Shown here in pieces: positions 16,684 to 25,933 of a DNA stretch of 64,000 nt. The first letter of the stretch is position 1, and each line of letters begins with the position of its first letter. The notes beneath the pieces are model-generated. The model was not told the origin of the DNA, did no database searches, and saw only the letters and a list, made by a program, of their open reading frames with translations. The DNA is taken from contig JBGAVW010000005.1 in assembly GCA_044227925.1 (NCBI GenBank), forward strand, positions 1 to 64,000. The letters are read 5' to 3'. Source of the stretch: JADJLQ01 sp044227925 (lineage in GTDB: Bacteria; Bacteroidota; Bacteroidia; Chitinophagales; Saprospiraceae). The position numbers and the translations under genes are program-made.

Positions 16684-18138
16684 TCAATCATCCAACTCTT
16701 TATCCAAATCCCCCAGTAAATCACTAAACTCTATCCTTGTTTGATGCAATTCTTTATTTATAATGTTAAATGATGCAAGTCCATGCAATACCAATTCTTT
16801 ATATATTGGTTTTTCAGTATCGGAGAGTTCAGCTCCTTTGGCTATTAATCTTTCAAGCCCTGATACCTGCGCTAAGGATTGATGATATTCGGGATCAGTT
16901 GCATCTACTGACATCTTCAGCTCGTGCTCTCCGGCAAACCAGGCTTTGATAACCCCATAGGGATCCCGATCATTTTTCTTTAATTTTTCAGGATGTGGAA
17001 AATATTTAAGGAATTCAGTTTTTACTGCTTTATTGATAAGTTCAAATGCAACTTTATAAGGACCTTGTTGTTCCCCTTCGTATACCAACTCTACTTTGCC
17101 GGTGATGGCTGGAACTACTCCGATCAGATCTGATAATCGGGCAACGCCTGAAGATTCGTTGTTTTTTAGCATTCTTCGTTCGACTGCGCTCAACAGGTTT
17201 TCATAGGCACTGATACCGAGTCGGGCAGAAACACCTGAGTTCGTATCGATGAATTCACTGGTACGGGCTTCAAATGATATTTGCTCAAGCAATATTTTAA
17301 TAATCTCAGGTACTACTATATTTTTTTGTCCCGGTTTTACTTTGGCTTCCTGTTCGGTTATTTTTTTTGCAATATCGATATCAAGAGGGTAGTGGGTAAT
17401 GATCTGACTATCTATACGATCTTTGAGCGGGGTGATAATACTGCCCCTATTGGTATAATCCTCAGGATTTGCTGTAAATAAAAACAATATATCCAGTGGC
17501 AACCTTACTTTAAATCCTCGTATCTGTATGTCTCCTTCCTGTAAAATATTAAACAGGGATACCTGGATTCTTGGTTGCAAATCGGGCAATTCATTGATGA
17601 CAAACAAAGATCTGTTAGCTCGCGGTATAAGACCATAGTGTATTACACGCTCATCTGCATAAGGCAGTTTTAATGTAGCTGCTTTTATGGGATCTACATC
17701 ACCGATCAGATCTGCTATACTTACATCCGGTGTGGCGAGTTTTTCAACATATCGATCGTCTCTATGAATCCAATCTATAGGTGTATCATCACCCAGGTTT
17801 TGGATGGTGGCTTTGCCAAATGGAGAAAGCGGATGAAAAGGGTCATCGTTGATTTCCGATCCTTTGATAATCGGAATGTATTCATCCAGTAATCTTACGA
17901 GTAATCTTGCAATCCTGGTTTTGGCTTGTCCACGTAATCCCAGTAACAAAATATGATGCTTGGATAGTATCGCTCTCTCCAAATCAGGTATCACCGTATC
18001 ATCAAATCCATGAATACCTTCGAATATATTTACTTTGTTTTTTAATGCGATGATCAGATTATCCCGCATCTCATCTTTTATCTGTTTTACACGATAACCG
18101 GATGATTTGAGCTGACCGAGTGTACTTATTTCTTTCAT
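16684..18138 (-). CDS. AAA+ ATPase of the magnesium-chelatase I / MoxR-like group
   Basis: A 484-aa AAA+ protein. Walker A reads GLRGQAKT at residues 67-74. The Walker B strand reads LFVINELPDL, with Asn where Asp is usual and the catalytic Glu kept, a feature of this chelatase-like subgroup. PLKDRIDSQI is the sensor/arginine-finger region. With the VWA protein encoded upstream (18305-19402) it forms the I-plus-D module seen in metal chelatases and MoxR/VWA chaperones. No CobN/BchH-type catalytic subunit is nearby, so a role in metallocofactor insertion or protein remodelling is more likely than chlorophyll or cobalamin synthesis. The C-terminal 100 residues are charged and helical. Confidence 0.85.
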   Translation of the reverse strand: MKEISTLGQLKSSGYRVKQIKDEMRDNLIIALKNKVNIFEGIHGFDDTVIPDLERAILSKHHILLLGLRGQAKTRIARLLVRLLDEYIPIIKGSEINDDPFHPLSPFGKATIQNLGDDTPIDWIHRDDRYVEKLATPDVSIADLIGDVDPIKAATLKLPYADERVIHYGLIPRANRSLFVINELPDLQPRIQVSLFNILQEGDIQIRGFKVRLPLDILFLFTANPEDYTNRGSIITPLKDRIDSQIITHYPLDIDIAKKITEQEAKVKPGQKNIVVPEIIKILLEQISFEARTSEFIDTNSGVSARLGISAYENLLSAVERRMLKNNESSGVARLSDLIGVVPAITGKVELVYEGEQQGPYKVAFELINKAVKTEFLKYFPHPEKLKKNDRDPYGVIKAWFAGEHELKMSVDATDPEYHQSLAQVSGLERLIAKGAELSDTEKPIYKELVLHGLASFNIINKELHQTRIEFSDLLGDLDKELDD

Positions 18139-18190
18139 AATTATTTAATTTGCACTTTCCAATCGAACGTATTACAATTTTAATTTATCC

Positions 18191-18300
18191 AGTTTCTCTC
18201 GCATCAGCCAAATCGTAAATGGTACATTGTAAAATTGTAATTTTTGATTCCTCCCGCGTGAGCCACACCGTAATTTGTAAGTCGTAAAATTGGATTCTTG
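18191..18300 (-). repeat. Two tandem copies of a 55-bp degenerate repeat
   Basis: Units 18191-18245 and 18246-18300 align without gaps with 38 of 55 positions identical (counted by hand). Both hold a C-rich start (TCTCGC or TCCCGC), AGCCA, CGTAA and GTAAAATTG. They fill the space between the VWA stop and the AAA ATPase start, so they lie within the probable shared transcript. A fragment matching the second unit in reverse is at 15361-15390. Confidence 0.65.
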
Positions 18301-18304
18301 TAAT

Positions 18305-19402
18305 TTATCTTCTTCTTTTTTTGCTTTTTTTATAGTCCATAAAAATGAATTCTCCCAGTGTATCCAAAGTGCTGTAAAATGCTTTGCCGTTATTTGCTTT
18401 AGTGAATTGGTCCACAAAACTTGCCAGGTAAGGATCCCGGGCCACCATAAATGTAGTAATCGGGATTTGAAGTTTCCTGCAGGCAAGGGCGAGTGCTAAT
18501 GTTCTATTTATAATCTTTCGGTCCATGCCGTACGGATTCTTATAATACTTCTTACCTATTTTGATGCAGGTTGGCTTACCATCCGTGATCATCATGATCT
18601 GTTTATTCGGATTTTTCCTTCTGCGCAGAATGCCCATGGCCATTTCCAGGCCAGCTACTGTATTCGTATGATATGGACCTACTTGCAGATAAGGGAGGTC
18701 TTTCATTTGTATCTCTTTGGCATCGTCACCAAAAGTGATGATATCAAGTGTATCTTTGGGATACCGGGTAGTGATCAACTCACTGAGTGCCAGGGCAACT
18801 TTCTTTGCTGGAGTAATTCGATCCTCACCATACAATATCATTGAATGTGAAATGTCAATCATCAGCACGGTACTGGTTTGCGATTGAAAATAAGTCTCAT
18901 ATACTTCGAGATCATCCTCTTGCAGGATAAGGTCTTCCACCCCATGCTGGATTTGGGCATTTTTGATGGATTCGGTGAGGGCCAGCTGATCCAATCTGTC
19001 ACCAAATTCGTAAGGTCTTATTTCTGAAGTAAATTCATCACCAAACCCGGTCTTGGGAGTGGTATGCTGACCTTTTTTACTCTTTTTGAGCTGATCAAAA
19101 ACATCATCCAATGCCTGCCTTCTCAAGGCTATTTCCAATTTTGAACTTGGGTTGGGACTCAAAAAGCCTTCCTTATTTTCATTGATATAACCTTTGTCTA
19201 TCAAATCTCGGATAAAATCGGCCATGCCATACTCTTCCGTAGTTAATTTGTATCGTTTATCCAGATCAGTAAGCCAGGAAAGTGCTTCTGTTACATCACC
19301 GGATGTATGCAACAACAGCTCTTTAAAAAGTTTAAATAGTTTATCAAAAGGAGTTTTTCCTTCCAGATTGGGGTCCGCTTTGCCAAAAAACCAATTAAGC
19401 AT
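18305..19402 (-). CDS. VWA-domain protein, partner of the AAA+ ATPase
   Basis: A 365-aa protein whose C-terminal half (about 175-355) is a von Willebrand A domain with an intact MIDAS motif DISHS at residues 183-187. Further MIDAS-like positions occur at TFGDD and ITDGKPT. The N-terminal half is helical and charged, as in CoxE/YehP-like or BchD-like VWA proteins. It is upstream of the AAA+ gene on the same strand with a 166-bp repeat-filled gap. Together they resemble the ATPase-VWA pairs that act as metal-insertion or remodelling machines. The very basic C-terminus (KKSKKRRR) is notable. Confidence 0.85.
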   Translation of the reverse strand: MLNWFFGKADPNLEGKTPFDKLFKLFKELLLHTSGDVTEALSWLTDLDKRYKLTTEEYGMADFIRDLIDKGYINENKEGFLSPNPSSKLEIALRRQALDDVFDQLKKSKKGQHTTPKTGFGDEFTSEIRPYEFGDRLDQLALTESIKNAQIQHGVEDLILQEDDLEVYETYFQSQTSTVLMIDISHSMILYGEDRITPAKKVALALSELITTRYPKDTLDIITFGDDAKEIQMKDLPYLQVGPYHTNTVAGLEMAMGILRRRKNPNKQIMMITDGKPTCIKIGKKYYKNPYGMDRKIINRTLALALACRKLQIPITTFMVARDPYLASFVDQFTKANNGKAFYSTLDTLGEFIFMDYKKSKKRRR

Positions 19403-19634
19403 GCAAGTGAATATCTAACAAATATACGGGACAAAGGTTGTACTCAGGTTAGAGAAAATAGCTTTAAAAAGCTTTGTTTTATGCAACGATTAGTAGTATG
19501 ATGAGAAAACCCGGACCCTGATATATCTGTATTTTTATCCCTTTTGAAGAAGCCAACTCCTATCACCTCTATTTATTCAGTAAACTAATTTTAATTGATT
19601 TGTATAAATCATTTTTCAAACCTTTATAAATTGC

Positions 19635-20117
19635 ATGGTGAAAAGGATGAATTTTGAATTGGTTTTTTCTATGGGTATTGCGATAACAATTATTGTTGCT
19701 TTACCGACCTGCAATCAATCTGGTTCCAATTACCATGAAGATCTCAAAAGCGCGCTTCACGCAGAATATAAAGCGCACATGGAGAAGAATGCTCTTGCGC
19801 TCGTTGCCACCTTTTCAGACAGTTTTGTTTCGGTAGATAGGGGTAGAATCGGTTTCCCCGGGCGGGAAGAGTCATTGAAACGATTTGAATCTTACTTTGA
19901 TAAGGTCAACTTTATCTAATGGGGTGATGTCACGCCTCCTGTAATCCGTTTTTCTAATGACAAGTCGTTGGCTTATGTCATTGTCCGTAAACAAGTGATA
20001 CTTGAAATAAAATCCAATCCCGGCACGTACGATACAACCCATTTTGCATGGACCGGTATTTACAGACAAGAAAGCAAAACCTGGAAACTGGAATGCATCA
20101 CCTCTACCAACGAATAA
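19635..20117 (+). pseudogene. DUF4440/SnoaL-like lipoprotein gene interrupted by an in-frame stop
   Basis: An open frame of 94 codons from 19635 ends in TAA at 19917-19919, but the same frame continues as coherent protein to a second TAA at 20115-20117, giving 160 codons in all. The second part (WGDVTPPVIRFSNDK through FAWTGIYRQESKTWKLECI) is just what the C-terminal half of a DUF4440 or SnoaL-like NTF2-fold protein looks like. The N-terminus has a lipobox-like end, ALPTC, at about residues 22-26. One base change in the codon after VNFI explains the break. It could be a true pseudogene, a read error, or less likely a readthrough site. Confidence 0.8.
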
Positions 20118-20197
20118 GGAATGGAAGATAGGCATTTTTTAAAAAAAAGTAGCCTTAGTTACTGACATTTCCTTATTACATTCGTTTTACAGATTAT

Positions 20198-21136
20198 ATG
20201 TCTTTAGTTACCAATACAAGTGGAGTAATTTACATTGATACTTTTTTCGAAGCAGGTCAGATTCTGAATCTGTATAGCAACCATTTGCAAAAACACACGG
20301 CTATAATTAATGCGGTCTCCAGGTCATCTTATGTACCTAGCCATTGGGGACCTACATCATTAAAATTTTCATTGTCAGGAGAAGAAAAGTATACTTTAGA
20401 CAGAAGGCAATATGCTGTAAATTTTGATCATTTCCTTATTTTAAATGAGGGATCTGAATATGCTACGACTATAGACTCCTGTGATGATGTCCATATTTTT
20501 ACCATTAACTTTTCTAAGGATTTTAGAATTAATGCCTTTAGGCAACCGGAAATATCCAGAATATTTCTAGATGAGTTGAAATTGGAACAGAATGATCAGC
20601 CTGAGTTTGTAGAAAAATTATTTCCCTTTGAAAATAGTTGGAAGTCAGAAATAGTGGATATAAAAGAACTGGTAGAGTCGAGATTTGGATCAGCCTCTTT
20701 GGAACTGGACGAAAAGTTGAACCTGTTATTTGGGAAAATGGCTAATGCATATAATGATTGTCTGAATGAAACTTCCTCTTTATCACTAAAGAAAAAATCC
20801 ACCCGATTAGAACTTTATCGCAGACTTTGTTTTGTAAAGGATTACATTCATTCCAATTTTGAGAAAGAGCTCACATTAAAAGAACTATCCCATGTCGGAT
20901 TGCTGTCAGAGTTTTATTTAATCAGGCATTACAAACAGCTATTCTCGCTTACTCCATTTGAATATTTGATTCAATTAAGAATGCAGAAGGCCCATGCTTT
21001 ATTGACCTGCACTGATCTGCCCGTGCAGACCGTATGCAATATGGTGGGGTACAATGATCATAGCTCTTTTAGCAAATTATTTAAGAAACATTTTCATTAT
21101 CCCCCGGCCAAATTGCGCTGGCTTACTCGTAATTAA
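20198..21136 (+). CDS. AraC-family transcriptional regulator
   Basis: A 312-aa regulator with an N-terminal cupin-like ligand domain and the two helix-turn-helix AraC DNA-binding domain at about 208-310. RRLCFVKDYIHSNFEKELTL starts the DNA-binding region, and VCNMVGYNDHSSFSKLFKKH is the conserved second-HTH signature. It is convergent with the P460-like gene (3-nt gap). It follows the interrupted DUF4440-like gene by 80 bp; in related genomes AraC and DUF4440 genes are often adjacent, but that link is inference. Target genes are unknown. Confidence 0.9.
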   Translation: MSLVTNTSGVIYIDTFFEAGQILNLYSNHLQKHTAIINAVSRSSYVPSHWGPTSLKFSLSGEEKYTLDRRQYAVNFDHFLILNEGSEYATTIDSCDDVHIFTINFSKDFRINAFRQPEISRIFLDELKLEQNDQPEFVEKLFPFENSWKSEIVDIKELVESRFGSASLELDEKLNLLFGKMANAYNDCLNETSSLSLKKKSTRLELYRRLCFVKDYIHSNFEKELTLKELSHVGLLSEFYLIRHYKQLFSLTPFEYLIQLRMQKAHALLTCTDLPVQTVCNMVGYNDHSSFSKLFKKHFHYPPAKLRWLTRN

Positions 21137-21139
21137 ATT

Positions 21140-21670
21140 CTACTCCTTTGAAAAAACGAAATCCTTTGATTTTGCAGCTATATGACAATTATTGCATGTA
21201 TTGGTAAATAGGGTAGCCCCTCTGTATTCGGCATTTACTCCACCACCGGCCAATCTTATTTTCAGTGTGATCGGATCGATATGAAACCATTCCCAATTCC
21301 CAAAACCCGGATTGAAATTTTTCCCGCGCTTGGCCATGGCTACATAAAATGTATTTATCGTATCGCCTGATGTCTTTCTGTATTCTTTAACTATTAACGT
21401 TCCTACAGGATATTCTCCATTTGATGCTTTGGATACATTGTCTTTAATATATACCCATCTTTGGGAATTAGGTACCCTGCTCAAATGGGCACCTCCTGAA
21501 TTTGCCAATAATGTGGTATCTGTGGTTTTTTTGACAATGGTCCAGTTTCTCCATCCTTCGAAATCTGAATTTCTGGCTACAAATTCTTTTTCTTCTACTA
21601 TACTAATCTCTTCTTTTTTGCAAAATGAAAATGCTATCAGTAAGCTTGTTATTAAAATATACTTTGTCAT
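21140..21670 (-). CDS. Cytochrome P460-like lipoprotein
   Basis: A 176-aa protein with a short signal peptide and Cys17 in an AFSFC context, so probably a lipoprotein. One c-type haem motif, CNNCH, is at residues 159-163 near the C-terminus. The beta-rich body, with YVAMAKRGKNFNPGFGNWEWF at about 109-129, resembles cytochrome P460 and its relatives. Those proteins oxidise hydroxylamine or detoxify nitric oxide, using a Lys cross-linked to the haem. The cross-link residue is not certain here and the enzyme activity is unproven. The gene is solitary with a 337-bp upstream region. Confidence 0.78.
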   Translation of the reverse strand: MTKYILITSLLIAFSFCKKEEISIVEEKEFVARNSDFEGWRNWTIVKKTTDTTLLANSGGAHLSRVPNSQRWVYIKDNVSKASNGEYPVGTLIVKEYRKTSGDTINTFYVAMAKRGKNFNPGFGNWEWFHIDPITLKIRLAGGGVNAEYRGATLFTNTCNNCHIAAKSKDFVFSKE

Positions 21671-22007
21671 AAAATTGTTTATTTTTTAATGGGAACAAAT
21701 GTATTGGTGTCAGGGGCCTGATAGGTATGTCAAAATTGTGCAGTTACCCGATACAAAAAAAGTTCACAATATACACCACATGATATTTTTATCTTCAGGG
21801 CAGAATGACGGGACTTATCCTACACTCAAAGAATAATGATCTGCTTAATTTGGTGGAATTTTAAATAAGGCTTTTATTAGTGAACCTGCTTTTATTTTAA
21901 AAAGTTAAATACATCTGTTTAGGGCTGAAATTGGAAAATATCAGGGTATACTTGAAACAGGGTAGCTCCATTTGCCGTATTTTGAGGGGAAAATAGATTT
22001 TGACTAA
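21671..22007. other. 337-bp divergent intergenic region
   Basis: No gene is seen. It separates the P460-like gene (minus) from the M24 peptidase (plus) and should contain both promoters. TAGATTTTG at 21989-21997, just before the ATG at 22008, is close to the TAnnTTTG box but has one extra base. Confidence 0.5.
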
Positions 22008-23327
22008 ATGAAAGGATTACTAATTTTAGCTCTTACCATACAGACTATTGCATTTGCTCAGAAAGATCCATTGGTGTTGGATGAAAGATCCAGAGCAGAA
22101 GTCATCAATACTATTTTAGATGACAGATTTAATAATTTGCTGCCTCAGCTTATGCGCCGGGAAGGATTTGATATGTGGATTTTAATATCCAGAGAATATC
22201 ATGAAGATCCTGTAATGAAGACTATGCTTCCGGCAGAATGGTTGTCAGCCAGGAGACGAACTGTATTTGTTTTTTATGATAATGGTAATACTGTGGAAAA
22301 ACTCGCCATTGCCAGATATGATGTAGGATTGCTAAAATCTTCCTGGGATCTGAATGTATACCCTGATCAATGGGATGCCTTGATCGATGGGATAAAATCC
22401 AAGAATCCTAAACGCATCGGAATCAACTATTCTTCCAATTATGCACACGCTGATGGACTCAGTCATTATGAATATGAGCAATTGATAACAAGGCTTCCGG
22501 ATGAATTTAAATCCAGGGTCCAATCTGCTGAAAGACTTTCGGTAGCGTGGCTCGAAACCCGTACTAAATATGAAATGGATCTCTACGAGCATATAAACAG
22601 AATATCCCATGAAATCCTGCGCGAAGGACTAAGTAATAAGGTAATTCAACCCGGAGTGACTACTACGGAAGATGTGGTTTGGTGGTATAGGCAACGAATT
22701 ACCGATGCAGGGCTTGAAACATGGTTTCACCCCACTGTGGATATACAAAAAGCCGACACTTCCAGGTTTGACCATTTGCGTACTTTCTCCAAGCGGCCGG
22801 GATTAGAAATTATTCAACCCGGAGACTTGCTGCATGTCGATTTTGGGATTACGTATCTCAGATTAAACTCGGATATGCAGGAGCATGCTTATGTATTGAA
22901 GCCGGGAGAGAAAGAGGTACCTACCTATTTGCATTCAGCTTTTGCTAAGGCGTTACGCTTGCAAGACATACTTACTGAAAATTTTAAAACCGGATTGACC
23001 GGAAATGAAATCCTTACCAATGCACTATTGCAGGCCAAGAAGGAAGGAATCAACGGGTCCATTTATACTCACCCCATTGGTTCACATGGGCATGCTGCCG
23101 GACCCACTATTGGTATGTGGGATAATCAAAAGAAAATTATTGGTCCGGGTGACTATCCAATGTATCCCAATACGGCTTACTCCATTGAATTAAATGCTTC
23201 AGTGGCGATACCAGAGTGGAATGGTAAAGTGATAAGGATCATGTTGGAGCAAGATGGGTACTTTGATGGTAAAACATTCAGGTACATTGATGGAAGGCAA
23301 GAAAAAATTTATGCCGTGCAGAGATAA
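22008..23327 (+). CDS. Secreted M24-family metallopeptidase (Xaa-Pro aminopeptidase-like)
   Basis: A 439-aa pita-bread-fold peptidase with a signal peptide (residues 1-18, ending AFAQ). The expected dinuclear metal ligands are visible: Asp in HVDFGITY, Asp in NSDMQE, His in GSHGHAAGP, Glu in SIELNA and Glu in MLEQDG. The N-terminal creatinase-like domain spans about 30-200. It probably trims proline-containing or other peptides in the periplasm. It has no obvious operon partner: the following permease gene starts 96 nt later. Confidence 0.9.
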   Translation: MKGLLILALTIQTIAFAQKDPLVLDERSRAEVINTILDDRFNNLLPQLMRREGFDMWILISREYHEDPVMKTMLPAEWLSARRRTVFVFYDNGNTVEKLAIARYDVGLLKSSWDLNVYPDQWDALIDGIKSKNPKRIGINYSSNYAHADGLSHYEYEQLITRLPDEFKSRVQSAERLSVAWLETRTKYEMDLYEHINRISHEILREGLSNKVIQPGVTTTEDVVWWYRQRITDAGLETWFHPTVDIQKADTSRFDHLRTFSKRPGLEIIQPGDLLHVDFGITYLRLNSDMQEHAYVLKPGEKEVPTYLHSAFAKALRLQDILTENFKTGLTGNEILTNALLQAKKEGINGSIYTHPIGSHGHAAGPTIGMWDNQKKIIGPGDYPMYPNTAYSIELNASVAIPEWNGKVIRIMLEQDGYFDGKTFRYIDGRQEKIYAVQR

Positions 23328-23423
23328 AGACAAAGTAAAAATGAAGAACAGTGGCGGTACTGACAATAATCATTAATCGTCATTTCACTAACTATTAAAC
23401 TAGTATTTTTAATCACATTCAAA

Positions 23424-24464
23424 ATGAATACCGAGATCTTTAACCATCAGCTGAAACAATTTAGTATTCTCTGTTTGATTTTACTATTTTCTTATTTAGT
23501 TCTCCGCGAACTCTACATTTTTATTCCCGGAATATTAGGTGCGTTAACTGTCTATATTCTATCCAGAGGTAGTTATTTTCAATTGGTGTATCACCGACAT
23601 TGGAAAAAGCCGATGGCGGCCTGGTTATTTCTGATGCTATGCTGTATTTTTATTTTTGGATTAATTTTTATCACATATCACATGCTCAATGAGCAGGTAC
23701 AACCTTTTTTGAAAAATCCTGCGGAGATGATTGCAACAGCAAAAGATGCAATCGTGAAGGTGCAGAAAGAATCTGGAGTCATGTTTGTTTCCGAAGAAAT
23801 TATGGTTACTTGGCAACAAAAATTAAGTGCCACCATTCCATCTTTCCTCAATGATACCTTTAACCTTTTTTTAAACATCGCCTTATTGTTATTCATTCTT
23901 TATTACATGCTGGTACATGGTAAAGAAATAGAATCCTATTTAATAAAAGTAATTCCGCTCAAAAACGCCAATGTCCATTTGTTGGCTATGGAAACGAAAA
24001 GAATAGTAAAAGTGAGTGCGTTAGGTATTCCAATCATTTCGCTTGTGCAGGGGCTGACAGCTACCATAGGGTATTATTTATTTGGTGTAAATGAATACAT
24101 TCTTTGGGGATTTTTAACGGGGGTACTTGCTTTTTTTCCGATTGTTGGCACCATGATAGTATATGTGCCATTGGTTTTATTTATGTTTGTAAGTGGTAGT
24201 ACATCGCAGGCGGTGGGGCTTGGTGTATACAGCCTGATCGTTACAGGAAATATTGATTATGTGGTGCGCATTACACTATTAAATAAAATGGGCCATATTC
24301 ATCCGGTAATTACGGTTATTGGAGTCATTGCCGGCTTAGGTATGTTTGGTTTTCTCGGTTTGATTTTTGGCCCTCTATTGGTTAGTTACGTAATTTTATT
24401 GATTAGAATTTATACAAATGAATTCCTGGAACATAAGGATTTATCGACAACGGAAAAAGTATAA
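23424..24464 (+). CDS. AI-2E-family transporter (PerM/YdiK-like permease)
   Basis: A 346-aa inner-membrane protein with about eight hydrophobic segments: two close pairs at about 12-48 and 58-83, a soluble helical stretch at 90-140, and a dense group from 145 to 335. The block GFLTGVLAFFPIVGTMIVYVP is the conserved family region. Members export diverse small molecules or ions; despite the family name, AI-2 transport is rarely shown, so no substrate is assigned. Confidence 0.9.
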   Translation: MNTEIFNHQLKQFSILCLILLFSYLVLRELYIFIPGILGALTVYILSRGSYFQLVYHRHWKKPMAAWLFLMLCCIFIFGLIFITYHMLNEQVQPFLKNPAEMIATAKDAIVKVQKESGVMFVSEEIMVTWQQKLSATIPSFLNDTFNLFLNIALLLFILYYMLVHGKEIESYLIKVIPLKNANVHLLAMETKRIVKVSALGIPIISLVQGLTATIGYYLFGVNEYILWGFLTGVLAFFPIVGTMIVYVPLVLFMFVSGSTSQAVGLGVYSLIVTGNIDYVVRITLLNKMGHIHPVITVIGVIAGLGMFGFLGLIFGPLLVSYVILLIRIYTNEFLEHKDLSTTEKV

Positions 24465-24557
24465 TAATGATTGAAGCTGTGTAGAATGTGGCTGCAAAAA
24501 TAATACGCTTTAAAAAAAAGAGTAAATTCCATATTTTCAATCCTGTAATCCATTAAA

Positions 24558-25877
24558 ATGAATAGAAGAAAATTTATCAGTGCTTCCTCCAAATTAGGCT
24601 TTGCATTGGGTGTGACTCCTTCGTTGAAGTCAATTCCCGAGCCGAATAAATACAAATCAGCCAATGAAAAAATTGTCCTGGGCATCATTGGGTGTAATGG
24701 CATGGGAGCAGCAGACATGAACAATGCATTGAAACAATCCAATGTAGAATGCGCCATGATTGCGGATGTGGACGAGTCGGTCAGAAACAGATATGGCCAG
24801 CTTGTAAATAAAACGCAGGGCAAAACTCCTATGCTGGTAAATGATTTTAGAAAGCTATTGGAAAATAAAGATATCGATGGCGTGATCATCGGTACACCGG
24901 ATCATTGGCATTGCCTGTCAGCAATATATGCCTGTCAGGCCGGCAAAGATGTATATGTAGAAAAACCGATGGCCAACTCTATAGGCGAATGCAACCTTAT
25001 GGTCAAAGCAACTCGAAAATACAACAGGGTGGTGCAAGTAGGCCAGCAACAAAGGAGTGGTGAACATTTTAGTTCTGCCATGAAACTCATACACGATGGA
25101 GGTATTGGCCAACTTAGAAAAGTTAATATCTGGGGATTTTTTCCATATGGCCTTGGCCAGGCAAAAGTACCTGATGAAGTAATTCCATCCGGTGTTGATT
25201 TTAATATGTGGCTTGGACCCGCTCCTTCCAGATCATTCAATAAGTCCAGATTTCATGGATCCTGGCGTATGTTTTGGGATTACGGTGGTGGATTATTATC
25301 TGACTGGGGTGTACATTTATTGGATATTGCTCTCTGGGCAAAAAATATAAAAACGCCACCCAAAGCCGTTGTCGCTACAGGAGGTAATTTTTCAAAGGAT
25401 ACCAATTACCGCGAGACTCCGGATACTATGAATGTATCGTATCAGTTGGATGATTTTACTATCCAATGGGATCATGTCGCCGGACCATTAAATGGGCCAT
25501 ACGGCAAAAGATATGGACTTGCATTTGTAGGAAACGATGCAACCCTTGTGATTAATAGAGATAGCTGGGAATTATTTCCTGAAACTGAAAATGGAAAGTA
25601 TAAAGTAACTGCCTTACCAAAAAGAATGGAAACAGAAAGACCCCATGAATTGCATATTAAAAATTTCCTTGAATGTATAAAATCAAGGAAGGATCCTGCC
25701 TGCACAGTTGAAAATGGCAGAATCGTGGCCATGTATGCACATATGGGAAATATTGCACTGCGCACGAATACGAGGCTGGAGTGGAATGAAGTGAATCAAA
25801 CCTTTGGTGAAAATAAACTGGCGAATGCCTTGATCACTCCTGAATATCGGCCCCCCTGGACCCTGCCGGTAATGTAA
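24558..25877 (+). CDS. Gfo/Idh/MocA-family oxidoreductase with Tat-type leader
   Basis: A 439-aa NAD(P)-dependent oxidoreductase. The leader NRRKFISASSKLGFALG has the twin-arginine pattern, so the protein is probably exported with its cofactor bound. The Rossmann loop GIIGCNGMG is at residues 42-50, and the catalytic EKP is at 135-137. GLLSDWGVHLLDIALW carries conserved Asp and His positions. Such exported members act on sugars, inositols or 3-keto glycosides; pairing with the GMC enzyme at 7753 is possible but not shown by context. Starts 93 nt after the permease. Confidence 0.9.
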   Translation: MNRRKFISASSKLGFALGVTPSLKSIPEPNKYKSANEKIVLGIIGCNGMGAADMNNALKQSNVECAMIADVDESVRNRYGQLVNKTQGKTPMLVNDFRKLLENKDIDGVIIGTPDHWHCLSAIYACQAGKDVYVEKPMANSIGECNLMVKATRKYNRVVQVGQQQRSGEHFSSAMKLIHDGGIGQLRKVNIWGFFPYGLGQAKVPDEVIPSGVDFNMWLGPAPSRSFNKSRFHGSWRMFWDYGGGLLSDWGVHLLDIALWAKNIKTPPKAVVATGGNFSKDTNYRETPDTMNVSYQLDDFTIQWDHVAGPLNGPYGKRYGLAFVGNDATLVINRDSWELFPETENGKYKVTALPKRMETERPHELHIKNFLECIKSRKDPACTVENGRIVAMYAHMGNIALRTNTRLEWNEVNQTFGENKLANALITPEYRPPWTLPVM

Positions 25878-25933
25878 ATCTAAATATTGAGTTAAATTCC
25901 AACGTTGGGTAGGATCAGGTCGTTTATACGAAT

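Noticed and set aside
16684..19402. Possible chlorophyll or cobalamin magnesium/cobalt chelatase
   Set aside because: No catalytic large subunit and no tetrapyrrole gene nearby; only the ATPase/VWA architecture is shared.
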